The notes under the pieces: model-generated
Told to the model about the DNA's origin: nothing
Database searches by the model: none
What the model saw: the letters and a program-made list of their open reading frames with translations, nothing else
Program-made: the position numbers and the translations under genes
Shown: positions 21,369 through 32,228 of the stretch, one piece after another
Numbering within the stretch: the first letter of the stretch is position 1
How the letters are laid out: the number at the start of each line of letters is the position of its first letter
NCBI GenBank assembly: GCA_951804985.1
Contig: OX638131.1
Location: 59,550,351-59,614,350, forward strand
Reading direction: 5' to 3'
DNA: 64,000 bases
DNA from: Dryomyza anilis
Taxonomy: Eukaryota > Arthropoda > Insecta > Diptera > Dryomyzidae

Positions 21369-23650
21369 AATTACAAAAAGAAGTATTTTATCTGACATTT
21401 CAAAACTGTTTGATCCTCTTGGGTTTTTAAGTCCAGTTGTAGTTATGGCTAAAATTATGCTACAAGATTTTTGGAAACTGAAAATAGATTGGGACACCGT
21501 AGTTCCCAATGACATAGCAAGTTTATGGGCTATGTTCAGAAACGAAATGAATTCGCTAAATAAAATAAAACTGCCAAGGCATATGATATGCGATAATCCT
21601 ACAAGTTTAGAATTGTATGGATTTTGTGATGCATCAATGAAAGTATATGGTGCTGTCATATATATAAAATCAGTCGACAATTTTAAGGAGTTATGTACAC
21701 TTGGTAGCATCAAAATCAAGAGTTGCGCCAGTAAATATTTTAACGATACCTCGATTAGAACTTTGTTCAGCTGTTTTATTAATAGATCTTATAAAAAAGG
21801 TCGTAGATAGTCTTAAAATGAATATTAATAAAAAAAATAATTTTTCAGATTCGGAGATTGTCTTGAGCTGGTTAAAACTGGATCCTGCTGTACTTCAAGT
21901 TTTTGTTTCAAATAGAGTTAACTTTATACAATTAAATAGTAGCGTAGCTAGTTGGAAATATATAAACACATTGACCAATCCGGCAGATATCGTTTCAAGA
22001 GGACTTTATCCAAAGGAAATGATAGTTAATAAGTTATGGTTTGAAGGTCCAGCATTTATGAGAAGTAATGGGAAAGGGGATATACAACCATTTGTCCCAA
22101 GAGAAAAAATTCCAGAAGTGAAGAAAACTCCAGTAATAGCTTTACTTTTGGTTAATAAATTAGGTTTTGAAAATATAAACCATAGGAATAATTTTGATTT
22201 CTTACGAAATTTCGACGCAAATGTTGTTAAATTTATTAGCTTGATGCGGCGTAAGCAAAGTAGATCATGGATAGATCATAGGAAAGAATCTTTAATTATA
22301 ATATTGAAGCTTATTCAACAGGAACACTTTGACACTGAAATTAAAAAGTTAAAGTCAGACAAATGTGTTCCTTTGAATTCGACAATAAGGACGCTGTCAC
22401 CACTTTTGGACAACGATGACATAATACGAGTAGGAGGCAGAATACAAATATCAAATTTGTCTTACGAAGCAAACCACCCAATATTGCTACCATATGCTGA
22501 TGATTGGGTGTCCTTATTAGTAACGCATTTACACAAAAAACATTTACATACGGGAGCACAAGGTCTATTAGCTATTACAAGACAACGGTTTTGGCCATTG
22601 AGAGGCAAGCAACTCGCTGCGAAAATCGTTAAAAATTGTTATAGGTGTTTCAGAGCAGAACCCAGACAAATTCATCAGATGATGGGAAATCTACCTGTAG
22701 ACAGAATAATAAGAACAAGACCATTCTTGAATGTAGGAATTGATTTTCTGGGTCCAATAAGCATTCATCACAAGTTGAGAGGAAAACGAATTGATAAAGC
22801 ATATGTATGCGTATTTGTGTGTTTCGCAACGAAGGCGGTTCACTTGGAGGTAGTATCGGATTTAAGTTCGGCGGCGTTTATTGGTGCATTGAAGAGATTC
22901 GTCGGAAGACGCAGCTGTCCTTTACGGATATATTCTGACAATGGGACACATTTTATTGGAGCTGCTAATAGTTTACACAATGTGTATGCTTTATTTAAAG
23001 ATAAGCATCATCAGCACAATATATTTAAATTCTGTGTACAAAGAGATATAGAATGGATAAATATTCCAGCTAGGTCACCTCATGTAGGGGGGTTGTGGGA
23101 AGCCTGCGTCAAATCTGTAAAGAAGCATTTCTATCGAGTTATAGAAGGAACTATGACATTTGAAGAAATGTGTACTCTCATGACACAAATTGAGTCAGTT
23201 TTAAATTCAAGACCACGCACACCTCTATCTGAAGATCCGAATGATTTTCAGGTTTTGACACCCGGGCATTTTTTGATTGTGGAAACGTTTTCAACATTAA
23301 ATGACTCCAGTGGTAACAAAAGTTATCACGGTCTGCGGGATCACTGGAAATCAGTGTGCTCAAATGCAGATGAATTTTGGAAACGTTGGTCTACTGAGTA
23401 TTTAACGGAATTGCAAAAAAGGTACAAATGGCAAAATCCATCACCAAATATAAAACCTGAAACATTGGTTCTTCTTAAGGAAGATAATGTTCCTCCAATG
23501 AATTGGAGAAGGGGGAGGGTGATAGAAGCAATCATTGGAAAAGATGGTTTTTGTCAAACGGAAGAAGGAAGGACCAGCACTGGTGTAACAAAAAGATCAG
23601 TACACAATGTTTGTCCTTTTCCTACTGAAGAAACTTTACAATCAAATTAA
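21369..23650 (+). CDS. BEL RNase H and integrase
   Basis: RNase H starts with LELYGFCDASMKVYGAVIYI near 21610. From 21701 one frame runs 649 residues unbroken. It carries the end of RNase H (NPADIVSRGLYP), the zinc-binding part (LHKKHLHTGAQG, NCYRCFRAEPR), and the integrase core with Asp in NVGIDFLGPISI, Asp in YSDNGTHFIGA and Glu in HVGGLWEACVKSVKKH. The C-terminal DUF5641-like region has LTPGHFLI and PPMNWRRGRV. It inserts the DNA copy into the host chromosome. The 5' edge of the tandem array, 22658, falls inside it. Confidence 0.88.
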
Positions 23651-24646
23651 ATTATCGATAAGAATATTGAAAATGTAAATAACTGTAAAACAAATGTTCA
23701 AAATTCCAATGAGAAAATATGTAGTAGAATTAAGGTAAAGATCAAGAATTGTTTAGTTCATATATTAAGTTTTCTGATAATTTTACCTTATATATTAATT
23801 AGCTTGAGTATAGAACCATTAACGGACCATTCGGGAATATTCTTCGAAGATCAAGGATTAGTAGGACTGAAAAAATCATCGTGGTCTTTGGTTGCTTTTG
23901 TAAACATGTCAATTTACAAAAATCGATACGGGGATGTTGACGAAACAGTTCAACAAATCAGATGGATGTGTGCAAAATTTGATATCGAACAATCGAATAT
24001 CCCGTATTATTCGATTGTTCGATATCAGATACAAGAACAAATACGTCGAAAAATGAGTTATATTATCGACAATGATAACTTCATCAGGAGTAAGAATTAC
24101 AAACGCACGAAAAGAGCTCCACTCAGTTTTATTGGATCAATTCAACACGCATTGTTTGGGGTAATGGATGAAGAACATGCTGAGATATTAGCTGATCGAG
24201 TAGAAAGGAGTACTAACAATGAAAAATTTGTGTTAGAATTATTGAAAAATATGTCGTCAATTCAAGATGTCACGTCAAGCGTAATAAAAAAGCAGCATGA
24301 AATATTAGAAGATCAACTGTCAAAAATAAAATCGAATTTTGATTCTCTAGTGAAAGAGATCAATAATGGAATTAACTTACAGAATTTAAATTTTGCTTTA
24401 TTGTATGCATTTTTTATTCTCGATGACTTTGAAAAATTTCAAGATGATCTTAAACTAAGTATTGGAAATGTTCATAGCAACGCTGCTCACCATCACATAT
24501 TTACCATTGCTCAGTTTGAAAACCAGCTTGCCAGGATTGCACTACAACTAACTAAAGAACTGCAGTTACCAGATCAACGAGTCAGCGAGATATTCAAGGT
24601 TCTAGAAATCACTACCCGCACGACAGAAGATTTTATTATTTTTTGA
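23651..24646 (+). CDS. BEL env-like glycoprotein, main part
   Basis: The frame is open straight after the pol stop and has no ATG before the body of the protein, which suggests expression from a spliced RNA. A hydrophobic stretch (SFLIILPYILISLS) at about 23765-23805 could be a signal peptide. From 23804 there are 280 residues with a basic cleavage-like site, KRTKR, near residue 103. It is followed by APLSFIGSIQHALFG, like the fusion peptide of baculovirus F and insect errantivirus proteins. A long helical region with heptad-like spacing follows. The membrane anchor is in a separate frame downstream. Confidence 0.75.
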   Translation: MIDKNIENVNNCKTNVQNSNEKICSRIKVKIKNCLVHILSFLIILPYILISLSIEPLTDHSGIFFEDQGLVGLKKSSWSLVAFVNMSIYKNRYGDVDETVQQIRWMCAKFDIEQSNIPYYSIVRYQIQEQIRRKMSYIIDNDNFIRSKNYKRTKRAPLSFIGSIQHALFGVMDEEHAEILADRVERSTNNEKFVLELLKNMSSIQDVTSSVIKKQHEILEDQLSKIKSNFDSLVKEINNGINLQNLNFALLYAFFILDDFEKFQDDLKLSIGNVHSNAAHHHIFTIAQFENQLARIALQLTKELQLPDQRVSEIFKVLEITTRTTEDFIIF

Positions 24647-24800
24647 AGCTAAAATTCCTTTGATACATTAAGACATATTTACAATCTATCAAATTTACTC
24701 TTATCCAACCAAGCATGATTCCAGATTTGTTAATTTAAAACCGCTAAATGCCACTAAAACAAGGTATTACAACGTCAACGATATTGATTTCCTAAGATGT

Positions 24801-25415
24801 ATGCGAATGACAGAAATTGTGTTATGTCCGCAAACACACCCGATTTACAATATCGGCAATAAAAAAGTCTGCGAGATAGAACTGTTATTAAAAAGGAAGA
24901 AATACCTGTGTCGTCGAGATTGGGCTACCGTCTGTTACTTGGATTCAATTGAACGCTGGAAACAACTGGTTATTTTCGCTATTTGAAGATAAGTCGTTGA
25001 GATCTATTATATATAACTGTGCATCACCTTAATAACTAAGGTATTCTTCGTATGGAAGCTGGATGACATTTAGAATCTTCTGATGTGACTCTGATAGCGT
25101 TTACAAAGGTAAGCGAGAACGCATCGTACATTAACCCCAGAGTAAACATAAGCCATCAGTTACCAAAACTACATACAATCATTTTGCGGGAAATTGCTAC
25201 GACCATTGCCATTGATGATATACCAAATCACAACCTCATCTGTTTGGATTCCCGATTGAGCTAGATATTCATCATGCAACGCACTACGGAATAAGTTTAA
25301 TGACATCGGTTATATTGGTCATCGTTATCATAATTATTATATACCTCATGAAAAGATTCGGCAGTTTATCTTCACGTTTTCTACCTGCAATTCTCGCGCT
25401 ACCACGAATTGGTTG
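24801..25415 (+). pseudogene. BEL env-like C-terminal part with membrane anchor
   Basis: A 61-residue frame (24801-24986) has several Cys. After stops, a frame near 25287-25415 reads TSVILVIVIIIIIIYLMKR, a strong transmembrane segment followed by a short basic tail that ends PRIG. The arrangement fits the end of a class I type envelope protein. At least two breaks separate it from the main env frame. Confidence 0.7.
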
Positions 25416-25441
25416 ACATAGAGATGTCAAGGCCGGGAGTA

Positions 25442-25814
25442 TGTATAATTATATATAGGATATATTAATATCGCGATGGTATTTCAGAATAGTGAAGCCA
25501 CGCTAGTTTATTACATATGCCGTTAGGTATATTAGTCTTGTCCGTGCACAAGATAAGTTTAAGGATAAACACTTTACATATGTTTATGTTATGTGGAACT
25601 CGCGTTGGTCCTTTTCCAGACCACATGTGTGAATTGTTGGAAGTGCATGCATGCATGTGCATCGCAGGAGTTTATGTATTTAGATAAGTTATGTATTAGG
25701 ATATTTTAGTTTAAGAATTATTTAAGGTATAAATATAAGTGATATTATTTTAATAAAGAGAGTTCGTTCGAAACCGCCGTTGTGTCGTGTTGTTATTGAG
25801 TAGAAGTATTTTCA
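25442..25814 (+). repeat. BEL 3' LTR (373 bp), unit 1
   Basis: It begins TGTATAATTATATATAGG after the purine-rich AAGGCCGGGAG and ends TATTTTCA before the AACCT duplication. TATAAATA at 25729-25736 and AATAAA at 25752-25757 are the likely promoter and poly-A signals. Identical-length copies lie at 28503-28875, 31680-32052 and 35041-35413. Confidence 0.9.
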
Positions 25815-26011
25815 AACCTCTTTAAAAATAACTCGTCAATTTATGTCCACTGCTCCTGTAACGGACTATATTACACCTTATATTGACTTAGAAAAAAAGA
25901 ATAAACTTAGTTTTTCCAACAAGGGAACAATGGGCCCAAAACAAGGTCATAAATCAGTATGAAATAAGTGTCTATACAGACGGGTCCAAGATGGACACGG
26001 GAACTGGGCGT
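25815..26011 (+). pseudogene. LINE-B fragment up to RNase H start
   Basis: The target duplication AACCT is followed by LINE-B sequence that leads into ISVYTDGSKMDTGTGR, the opening strand of an RNase H. The LINE reading is cut at 26011 and replaced by BEL integrase. The uncut continuation is found at 35611. Confidence 0.78.
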
Positions 26012-26711
26012 GAACCCAGACAAATTCATCAGATGATGGGAAATCTACCTGTAGACAGAATAATAAGAACAAGACCATTCTTGAATGTAGGAATTGATTT
26101 TCTGGGTCCAATAAGCATTCATCACAAGTTGAGAGGAAAACGAATTGATAAAGCATATGTATGCGTATTTGTGTGTTTCGCAACGAAGGCGGTTCACTTG
26201 GAGGTAGTATCGGATTTAAGTTCGGCGGCGTTTATTGGTGCATTGAAGAGATTCGTCGGAAGACGCAGCTGTCCTTTACGGATATATTCTGACAATGGGA
26301 CACATTTTATTGGTTTTGACACCCGGGCATTTTTTGATTGGGGAAACGTTTTCAACATTAAATGACTCCAGTGGTAACAAAAGTTATCACGGTCTGCGGG
26401 ATCACTGGAAATCAGTGTGCTCAAATGCAGATGAATTTTGGAAACGTTGGTCTACTGAGTATTTAACGGAATTGCAAAAAAGGTACAAATGGCAAAATCC
26501 ATCACCAAATATAAAACCTGAAACATTGGTTCTTCTTAAGGAAGATAATGTTCCTCCAATGAATTGGAGAAGGGGGAGGGTGATAGAAGCAATCATTGGA
26601 AAAGATGGTTTTTGTCAAACGGAAGAAGTAAGGACCAGCACTGGTGTAACAAAAAGATCAGTACACAATGTTTGTCCTTTTCCTACTGAAGAAACTATAC
26701 AAACAAATTAA
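26012..26711 (+). pseudogene. Unit 2 integrase fragment with internal deletion
   Basis: It keeps the first and second catalytic Asp regions (GIDFLGP, YSDNGTHFIG). The 293-base deletion removes the catalytic Glu region and shifts the frame. The C-terminal DUF5641-like part is then read in a different frame to 26711. Confidence 0.85.
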
Positions 26712-26864
26712 ATTATCGATAAGAATATTGAAAATGTAAATAACTGTAAAACAAATGTTCAAAATTCCAATGAGAAAATATGTAGTAGAATTAAGGTAAA
26801 GATCAAGAATTGTTTAGTTCATATATTAAGTTTTCTGATAATTTTACCTTATATATTAATTAGC

Positions 26865-27707
26865 TTGAGTATAGAACCATTAACGGACCATTCGGGAATA
26901 TTCTTCGAAGATCAAGGATTAGTAGGACTGAAAAAATCATCGTGGTCTTTGGTTGCTTTTGTAAACATGTCAATTTACAAAAATCGATACGGGGATGTTG
27001 ACGAAACAGTTCAACAAATCAGATGGATGTGTGCAAAATTTGATATCGAACAATCGAATATCCCGTATTATTCGATTGTTCGATATCAGATACAAGAACA
27101 AATACGTCGAAAAATGAGTTATATTATCGACAATGATAACTTCATCAGGAGTAAGAATTACAAACGCACGAAAAGAGCTCCACTCAGTTTTATTGGATCA
27201 ATTCAACACGCATTGTTTGGGGTAATGGATGAAGAACATGCTGAGATATTAGCTGATCGAGTAGAAAGGAGTACTAACAATGAAAAATTTGTGTTAGAAT
27301 TATTGAAAAATATGTCGTCAATTCAAGATGTCACGTCAAGCGTAATAAAAAAGCAGCATGAAATATTAGAAGATCAACTGTCAAAAATAAAATCGAATTT
27401 TGATTCTCTAGTGAAAGAGATCAATAATGGAATTAACTTACAGAATTTAAATTTTGCTTTATTGTATGCATTTTTTATTCTCGATGACTTTGAAAAATTT
27501 CAAGATGATCTTAAACTAAGTATTGGAAATGTTCATAGCAACGCTGCTCACCATCACATATTTACCATTGCTCAGTTTGAAAACCAGCTTGCCAGGATTG
27601 CACTACAACTAACTAAAGAACTGCAGTTACCAGATCAACGAGTCAGCGAGATATTCAAGGTTCTAGAAATCACTACCCGCACGACAGAAGATTTTATTAT
27701 TTTTTGA
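26865..27707 (+). CDS. Unit 2 env-like frame
   Basis: It gives the same 280 residues as unit 1, including the KRTKR site and fusion-peptide-like stretch. It has no start codon of its own and would depend on splicing. The tail and membrane segment follow in other frames, as in unit 1. Confidence 0.72.
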   Translation: MSIEPLTDHSGIFFEDQGLVGLKKSSWSLVAFVNMSIYKNRYGDVDETVQQIRWMCAKFDIEQSNIPYYSIVRYQIQEQIRRKMSYIIDNDNFIRSKNYKRTKRAPLSFIGSIQHALFGVMDEEHAEILADRVERSTNNEKFVLELLKNMSSIQDVTSSVIKKQHEILEDQLSKIKSNFDSLVKEINNGINLQNLNFALLYAFFILDDFEKFQDDLKLSIGNVHSNAAHHHIFTIAQFENQLARIALQLTKELQLPDQRVSEIFKVLEITTRTTEDFIIF

Positions 27708-28502
27708 AGCTAAAATTCCTTTGATACATTAAGACATATTTACAATCTATCAAATTTACTCTTATCCAACCAAGCATGATTCCAGATTTGTTAATTTAAA
27801 ACCGCTAAATGCCACTAAAACAAGGTATTACAACGTCAACGATATTGATTTCCTAAGATGTATGCGAATGACAGAAATTGTGTTATGTCCGCAAACACAC
27901 CCGATTTACAATATCGGCAATAAAAAAGTCTGCGAGATAGAACTGTTATTAAAAAGGAAGAAATACCTGTGTCGTCGAGATTGGGCTACCGTCTGTTACT
28001 TGGATTCAATTGAACGCTGGAAACAACTGGTTATTTTCGCTATTTGAAGATAAGTCGTTGAGATCTATTATATATAACTGTGCATCACCTTAATAACTAA
28101 GGTATTCTTCGTATGGAAGCTGGATGACATTTAGAATCTTCTGATGTGACTCTGATAGCGTTTACAAAGGTAAGCGAGAACGCATCGTACATTAACCCCA
28201 GAGTAAACATAAGCCATCAGTTACCAAAACTACATACAATCATTTTGCGGGAAATTGCTACGACCATTGCCATTGATGATATACCAAATCACAACCTCAT
28301 CTGTTTGGATTCCCGATTGAGCTAGATATTCATCATGCAACGCACTACGGAATAAGTTTAATGACATCGGTTATATTGGTCATCGTTATCATAATTATTA
28401 TATACCTCATGAAAAGATTCGGCAGTTTATCTTCACGTTTTCTACCTGCAATTCTCGCGCTACCACGAATTGGTTGACATAGAGATGTCAAGGCCGGGAG
28501 TA

Positions 28503-28875
28503 TGTATAATTATATATAGGATATATTAATATCGCGATGGTATTTCAGAATAGTGAAGCCACGCTAGTTTATTACATATGCCGTTAGGTATATTAGTCTT
28601 GTCCGTGCACAAGATAAGTTTAAGGATAAACACTTTACATATGTTTATGTTATGTGGAACTCGCGTTGGTCCTTTTCCAGACCACATGTGTGAATTGTTG
28701 GAAGTGCATGCATGCATGTGCATCGCAGGAGTTTATGTATTTAGATAAGTTATGTATTAGGATATTTTAGTTTAAGAATTATTTAAGGTATAAATATAAG
28801 TGATATTATTTTAATAAAGAGAGTTCGTTCGAAACCGCCGTTGTGTCGTGTTGTTATTGAGTAGAAGTATTTTCA
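28503..28875 (+). repeat. BEL LTR, unit 2
   Basis: Full 373-base copy with the same ends, TATAAATA and AATAAA as the unit 1 LTR. LINE-B sequence follows after AACCT. Confidence 0.9.
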
Positions 28876-29051
28876 AACCTCTTTAAAAATAACTCGTCAA
28901 TTTATGTCCACTGCTCCTGTAACGGACTATATTACACCTTATATTGACTTAGAAAAAAAGAATAAACTTAGTTTTTCCAACAAGGGAACAATGGGCCCAA
29001 AACAAGGTCATAAATCAGTATGAAATAAGTGTCTATACAGACGGGTCCAAG

Positions 29052-30065
29052 ATGGACACGGGAACTGGGCGTGAACCCAGACAAATTCATCAGATGATGG
29101 GAAATCTACCTGTAGACAGAATAATAAGAACAAGACCATTCTTGAATGTAGGAATTGATTTTCTGGGTCCAATAAGCATTCATCACAAGTTGAGAGGAAA
29201 ACGAATTGATAAAGCATATGTATGCGTATTTGTGTGTTTCGCAACGAAGGCGGTTCACTTGGAGGTAGTATCGGATTTAAGTTCGGCGGCGTTTATTGGT
29301 GCATTGAAGAGATTCGTCGGAAGACGCAGCTGTCCTTTACGGATATATTCTGACAATGGGACACATTTTATTGGAGCTGCTAATAGTTTACACAATGTGT
29401 ATGCTTTATTTAAAGATAAGCATCATCAGCACAATATATTTAAATTCTGTGTACAAAGAGATATAGAATGGATAAATATTCCAGCTAGGTCACCTCATGT
29501 AGGGGGGTTGTGGGAAGCCTGCGTCAAATCTGTAAAGAAGCATTTCTATCGAGTTATAGAAGGAACTATGACATTTGAAGAAATGTGTACTCTCATGACA
29601 CAAATTGAGTCAGTTTTAAATTCAAGACCACGCACACCTCTATCTGAAGATCCGAATGATTTTCAGGTTTTGACACCCGGGCATTTTTTGATTGGGGAAA
29701 CGTTTTCAACATTAAATGACTCCAGTGGTAACAAAAGTTATCACGGTCTGCGGGATCACTGGAAATCAGTGTGCTCAAATGCAGATGAATTTTGGAAACG
29801 TTGGTCTACTGAGTATTTAACGGAATTGCAAAAAAGGTACAAATGGCAAAATCCATCACCAAATATAAAACCTGAAACATTGGTTCTTCTTAAGGAAGAT
29901 AATGTTCCTCCAATGAATTGGAGAAGGGGGAGGGTGATAGAAGCAATCATTGGAAAAGATGGTTTTTGTCAAACGGAAGAAGTAAGGACCAGCACTGGTG
30001 TAACAAAAAGATCAGTACACAATGTTTGTCCTTTTCCTACTGAAGAAACTATACAAACAAATTAA
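29052..30065 (+). CDS. Unit 3 chimeric frame: LINE RNase H start fused to BEL integrase
   Basis: The frame passes without a stop from LINE-B RNase H (VYTDGSKMDTGTGR) into BEL integrase at 29073 and to the normal integrase end. From the first Met this gives 337 residues. All three catalytic regions of the integrase core and the C-terminal domain are present, but the zinc-binding domain is absent. The same fusion occurs at 32229-33242. It is a by-product of the duplication breakpoint, and I have no evidence that it is expressed. Confidence 0.7.
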   Translation: MDTGTGREPRQIHQMMGNLPVDRIIRTRPFLNVGIDFLGPISIHHKLRGKRIDKAYVCVFVCFATKAVHLEVVSDLSSAAFIGALKRFVGRRSCPLRIYSDNGTHFIGAANSLHNVYALFKDKHHQHNIFKFCVQRDIEWINIPARSPHVGGLWEACVKSVKKHFYRVIEGTMTFEEMCTLMTQIESVLNSRPRTPLSEDPNDFQVLTPGHFLIGETFSTLNDSSGNKSYHGLRDHWKSVCSNADEFWKRWSTEYLTELQKRYKWQNPSPNIKPETLVLLKEDNVPPMNWRRGRVIEAIIGKDGFCQTEEVRTSTGVTKRSVHNVCPFPTEETIQTN

Positions 30066-30218
30066 ATTATCGATAAGAATATTGAAAATGTAAATAACTG
30101 TAAAACAAATGTTCAAAATTCCAATGAGAAAATATGTAGTAGAATTAAGGTAAAGATCAAGAATTGTTTAGTTCATATATTAAGTTTTCTGATAATTTTA
30201 CCTTATATATTAATTAGC

Positions 30219-30884
30219 TTGAGTATAGAACCATTAACGGACCATTCGGGAATATTCTTCGAAGATCAAGGATTAGTAGGACTGAAAAAATCATCGTGGT
30301 CTTTGGTTGCTTTTGTAAACATGTCAATTTACAAAAATCGATACGGGGATGTTGACGAAACAGTTCAACAAATCAGATGGATGTGTGCAAAATTTGATAT
30401 CGAACAATCGAATATCCCGTATTATTCGATTGTTCGATATCAGATACAAGAACAAATACGTTGAAAAATGAGTTATATTATCGACAATGATAACTTCATC
30501 AGGAGTAAGAATTACAAACGCACGAAAAGAGCTCCACTCAGTTTTATTGGATCAATTCAACACGCATTGTTTGGGGTAATGGATGAAGAACATGCTGAGA
30601 TATTAGCTGATCGAGTAGAAAGGAGTACTAACAATGAAAAATATGCATTTTTTATTCTCGATGACTTTGAAAAATTTCAAGATGATCTTAAACTAAGTAT
30701 TGGAAATGTTCATAGCAACGCTGCTCACCATCACATATTTACCATTGCTCAGTTTGAAAACCAGCTTGCCAGGATTGCACTACAACTAACTAAAGAACTG
30801 CAGTTACCAGATCAACGAGTCAGCGAGATATTCAAGGTTCTAGAAATCACTACCCGCACGACAGAAGATTTTATTATTTTTTGA
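30219..30884 (+). pseudogene. Unit 3 env-like gene, stop and deletion
   Basis: The stop TGA at 30462-30464 divides the frame into 81 and 138 codons. The second part keeps the KRTKR site and fusion-like stretch but has lost 59 codons of the following helical region (177 bases, in frame). Confidence 0.85.
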
Positions 30885-31679
30885 AGCTAAAATTCCTTTG
30901 ATACATTAAGACATATTTACAATCTATCAAATTTACTCTTATCCAACCAAGCATGATTCCAGATTTGTTAATTTAAAACCGCTAAATGCCACTAAAACAA
31001 GGTATTACAACGTCAACGATATTGATTTCCTAAGATGTATGCGAATGACAGAAATTGTGTTATGTCCGCAAACACACCCGATTTACAATATCGGCAATAA
31101 AAAAGTCTGCGAGATAGAACTGTTATTAAAAAGGAAGAAATACCTGTGTCGTCGAGATTGGGCTACCGTCTGTTACTTGGATTCAATTGAACGCTGGAAA
31201 CAACTGGTTATTTTCGCTATTTGAAGATAAGTCGTTGAGATCTATTATATATAACTGTGCATCACCTTAATAACTAAGGTATTCTTCGTATGGAAGCTGG
31301 ATGACATTTAGAATCTTCTGATGTGACTCTGATAGCGTTTACAAAGGTAAGCGAGAACGCATCGTACATTAACCCCAGAGTAAACATAAGCCATCAGTTA
31401 CCAAAACTACATACAATCATTTTGCGGGAAATTGCTACGACCATTGCCATTGATGATATACCAAATCACAACCTCATCTGTTTGGATTCCCGATTGAGCT
31501 AGATATTCATCATGCAACGCACTACGGAATAAGTTTAATGACATCGGTTATATTGGTCATCGTTATCATAATTATTATATACCTCATGAAAAGATTCGGC
31601 AGTTTATCTTCACGTTTTCTACCTGCAATTCTCGCGCTACCACGAATTGGTTGACATAGAGATGTCAAGGCCGGGAGTA

Positions 31680-32052
31680 TGTATAATTATATATAGGATA
31701 TATTAATATCGCGATGGTATTTCAGAATAGTGAAGCCACGCTAGTTTATTACATATGCCGTTAGGTATATTAGTCTTGTCCGTGCACAAGATAAGTTTAA
31801 GGATAAACACTTTACATATGTTTATGTTATGTGGAACTCGCGTTGGTCCTTTTCCAGACCACATGTGTGAATTGTTGGAAGTGCATGCATGCATGTGCAT
31901 CGCAGGAGTTTATGTATTTAGATAAGTTATGTATTAGGATATTTTAGTTTAAGAATTATTTAAGGTATAAATATAAGTGATATTATTTTAATAAAGAGAG
32001 TTCGTTCGAAACCGCCGTTGTGTCGTGTTGTTATTGAGTAGAAGTATTTTCA
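31680..32052 (+). repeat. BEL LTR, unit 3
   Basis: Full 373-base copy, followed by AACCT and the LINE-B piece. Confidence 0.9.
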
Positions 32053-32228
32053 AACCTCTTTAAAAATAACTCGTCAATTTATGTCCACTGCTCCTGTAAC
32101 GGACTATATTACACCTTATATTGACTTAGAAAAAAAGAATAAACTTAGTTTTTCCAACAAGGGAACAATGGGCCCAAAACAAGGTCATAAATCAGTATGA
32201 AATAAGTGTCTATACAGACGGGTCCAAG

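Larger units (their letters stand above)
18324..25814 (+). mobile_element. BEL/Pao LTR retrotransposon with an env-like gene
   Basis: The element has a truncated 5' LTR, gag with Cys/His knuckles, and a pol with aspartic protease, reverse transcriptase, RNase H and integrase. An env-like frame and a complete 3' LTR of 373 bases follow. The flanking AACCT duplication shows true transposition into LINE-B. The 5' end has lost most of the LTR, primer-binding site and leader, and gag, pol and env contain breaks. The family resembles roo-type fly elements, which also carry env. Confidence 0.88.
22658..26011 (+). repeat. Tandem array unit 1 (3354 bp)
   Basis: The unit runs from GAACCCAGACAAATTC in BEL integrase through env, 3' LTR and target duplication to GGGAACTGGGCGT in LINE-B RNase H. 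This first unit belongs to the original nest. It differs from units 2 to 4 at several shared sites, for example GATTGTGGAAAC at 23275 where the others have GATTGGGGAAAC. Confidence 0.92.
26012..29072 (+). repeat. Tandem array unit 2 (3061 bp)
   Basis: Same start and end as unit 1, but 293 bases of integrase are missing at TTTTATTGG|TTTTGAC (about 26313). GG is present at both edges of the gap. The env frame (26865-27707), its tail and the LTR (28503-28875) are complete. Confidence 0.92.

Noticed and set aside
25465..25662. Minus-strand frame in the LTR, repeated in every unit
   Set aside because: It is LTR sequence with promoter and poly-A signals. No protein similarity is visible.
25991..26365. 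Frame that seemed to be a new short integrase
   Set aside because: It is the array junction plus the 293-bp deletion in unit 2, not a separate gene.
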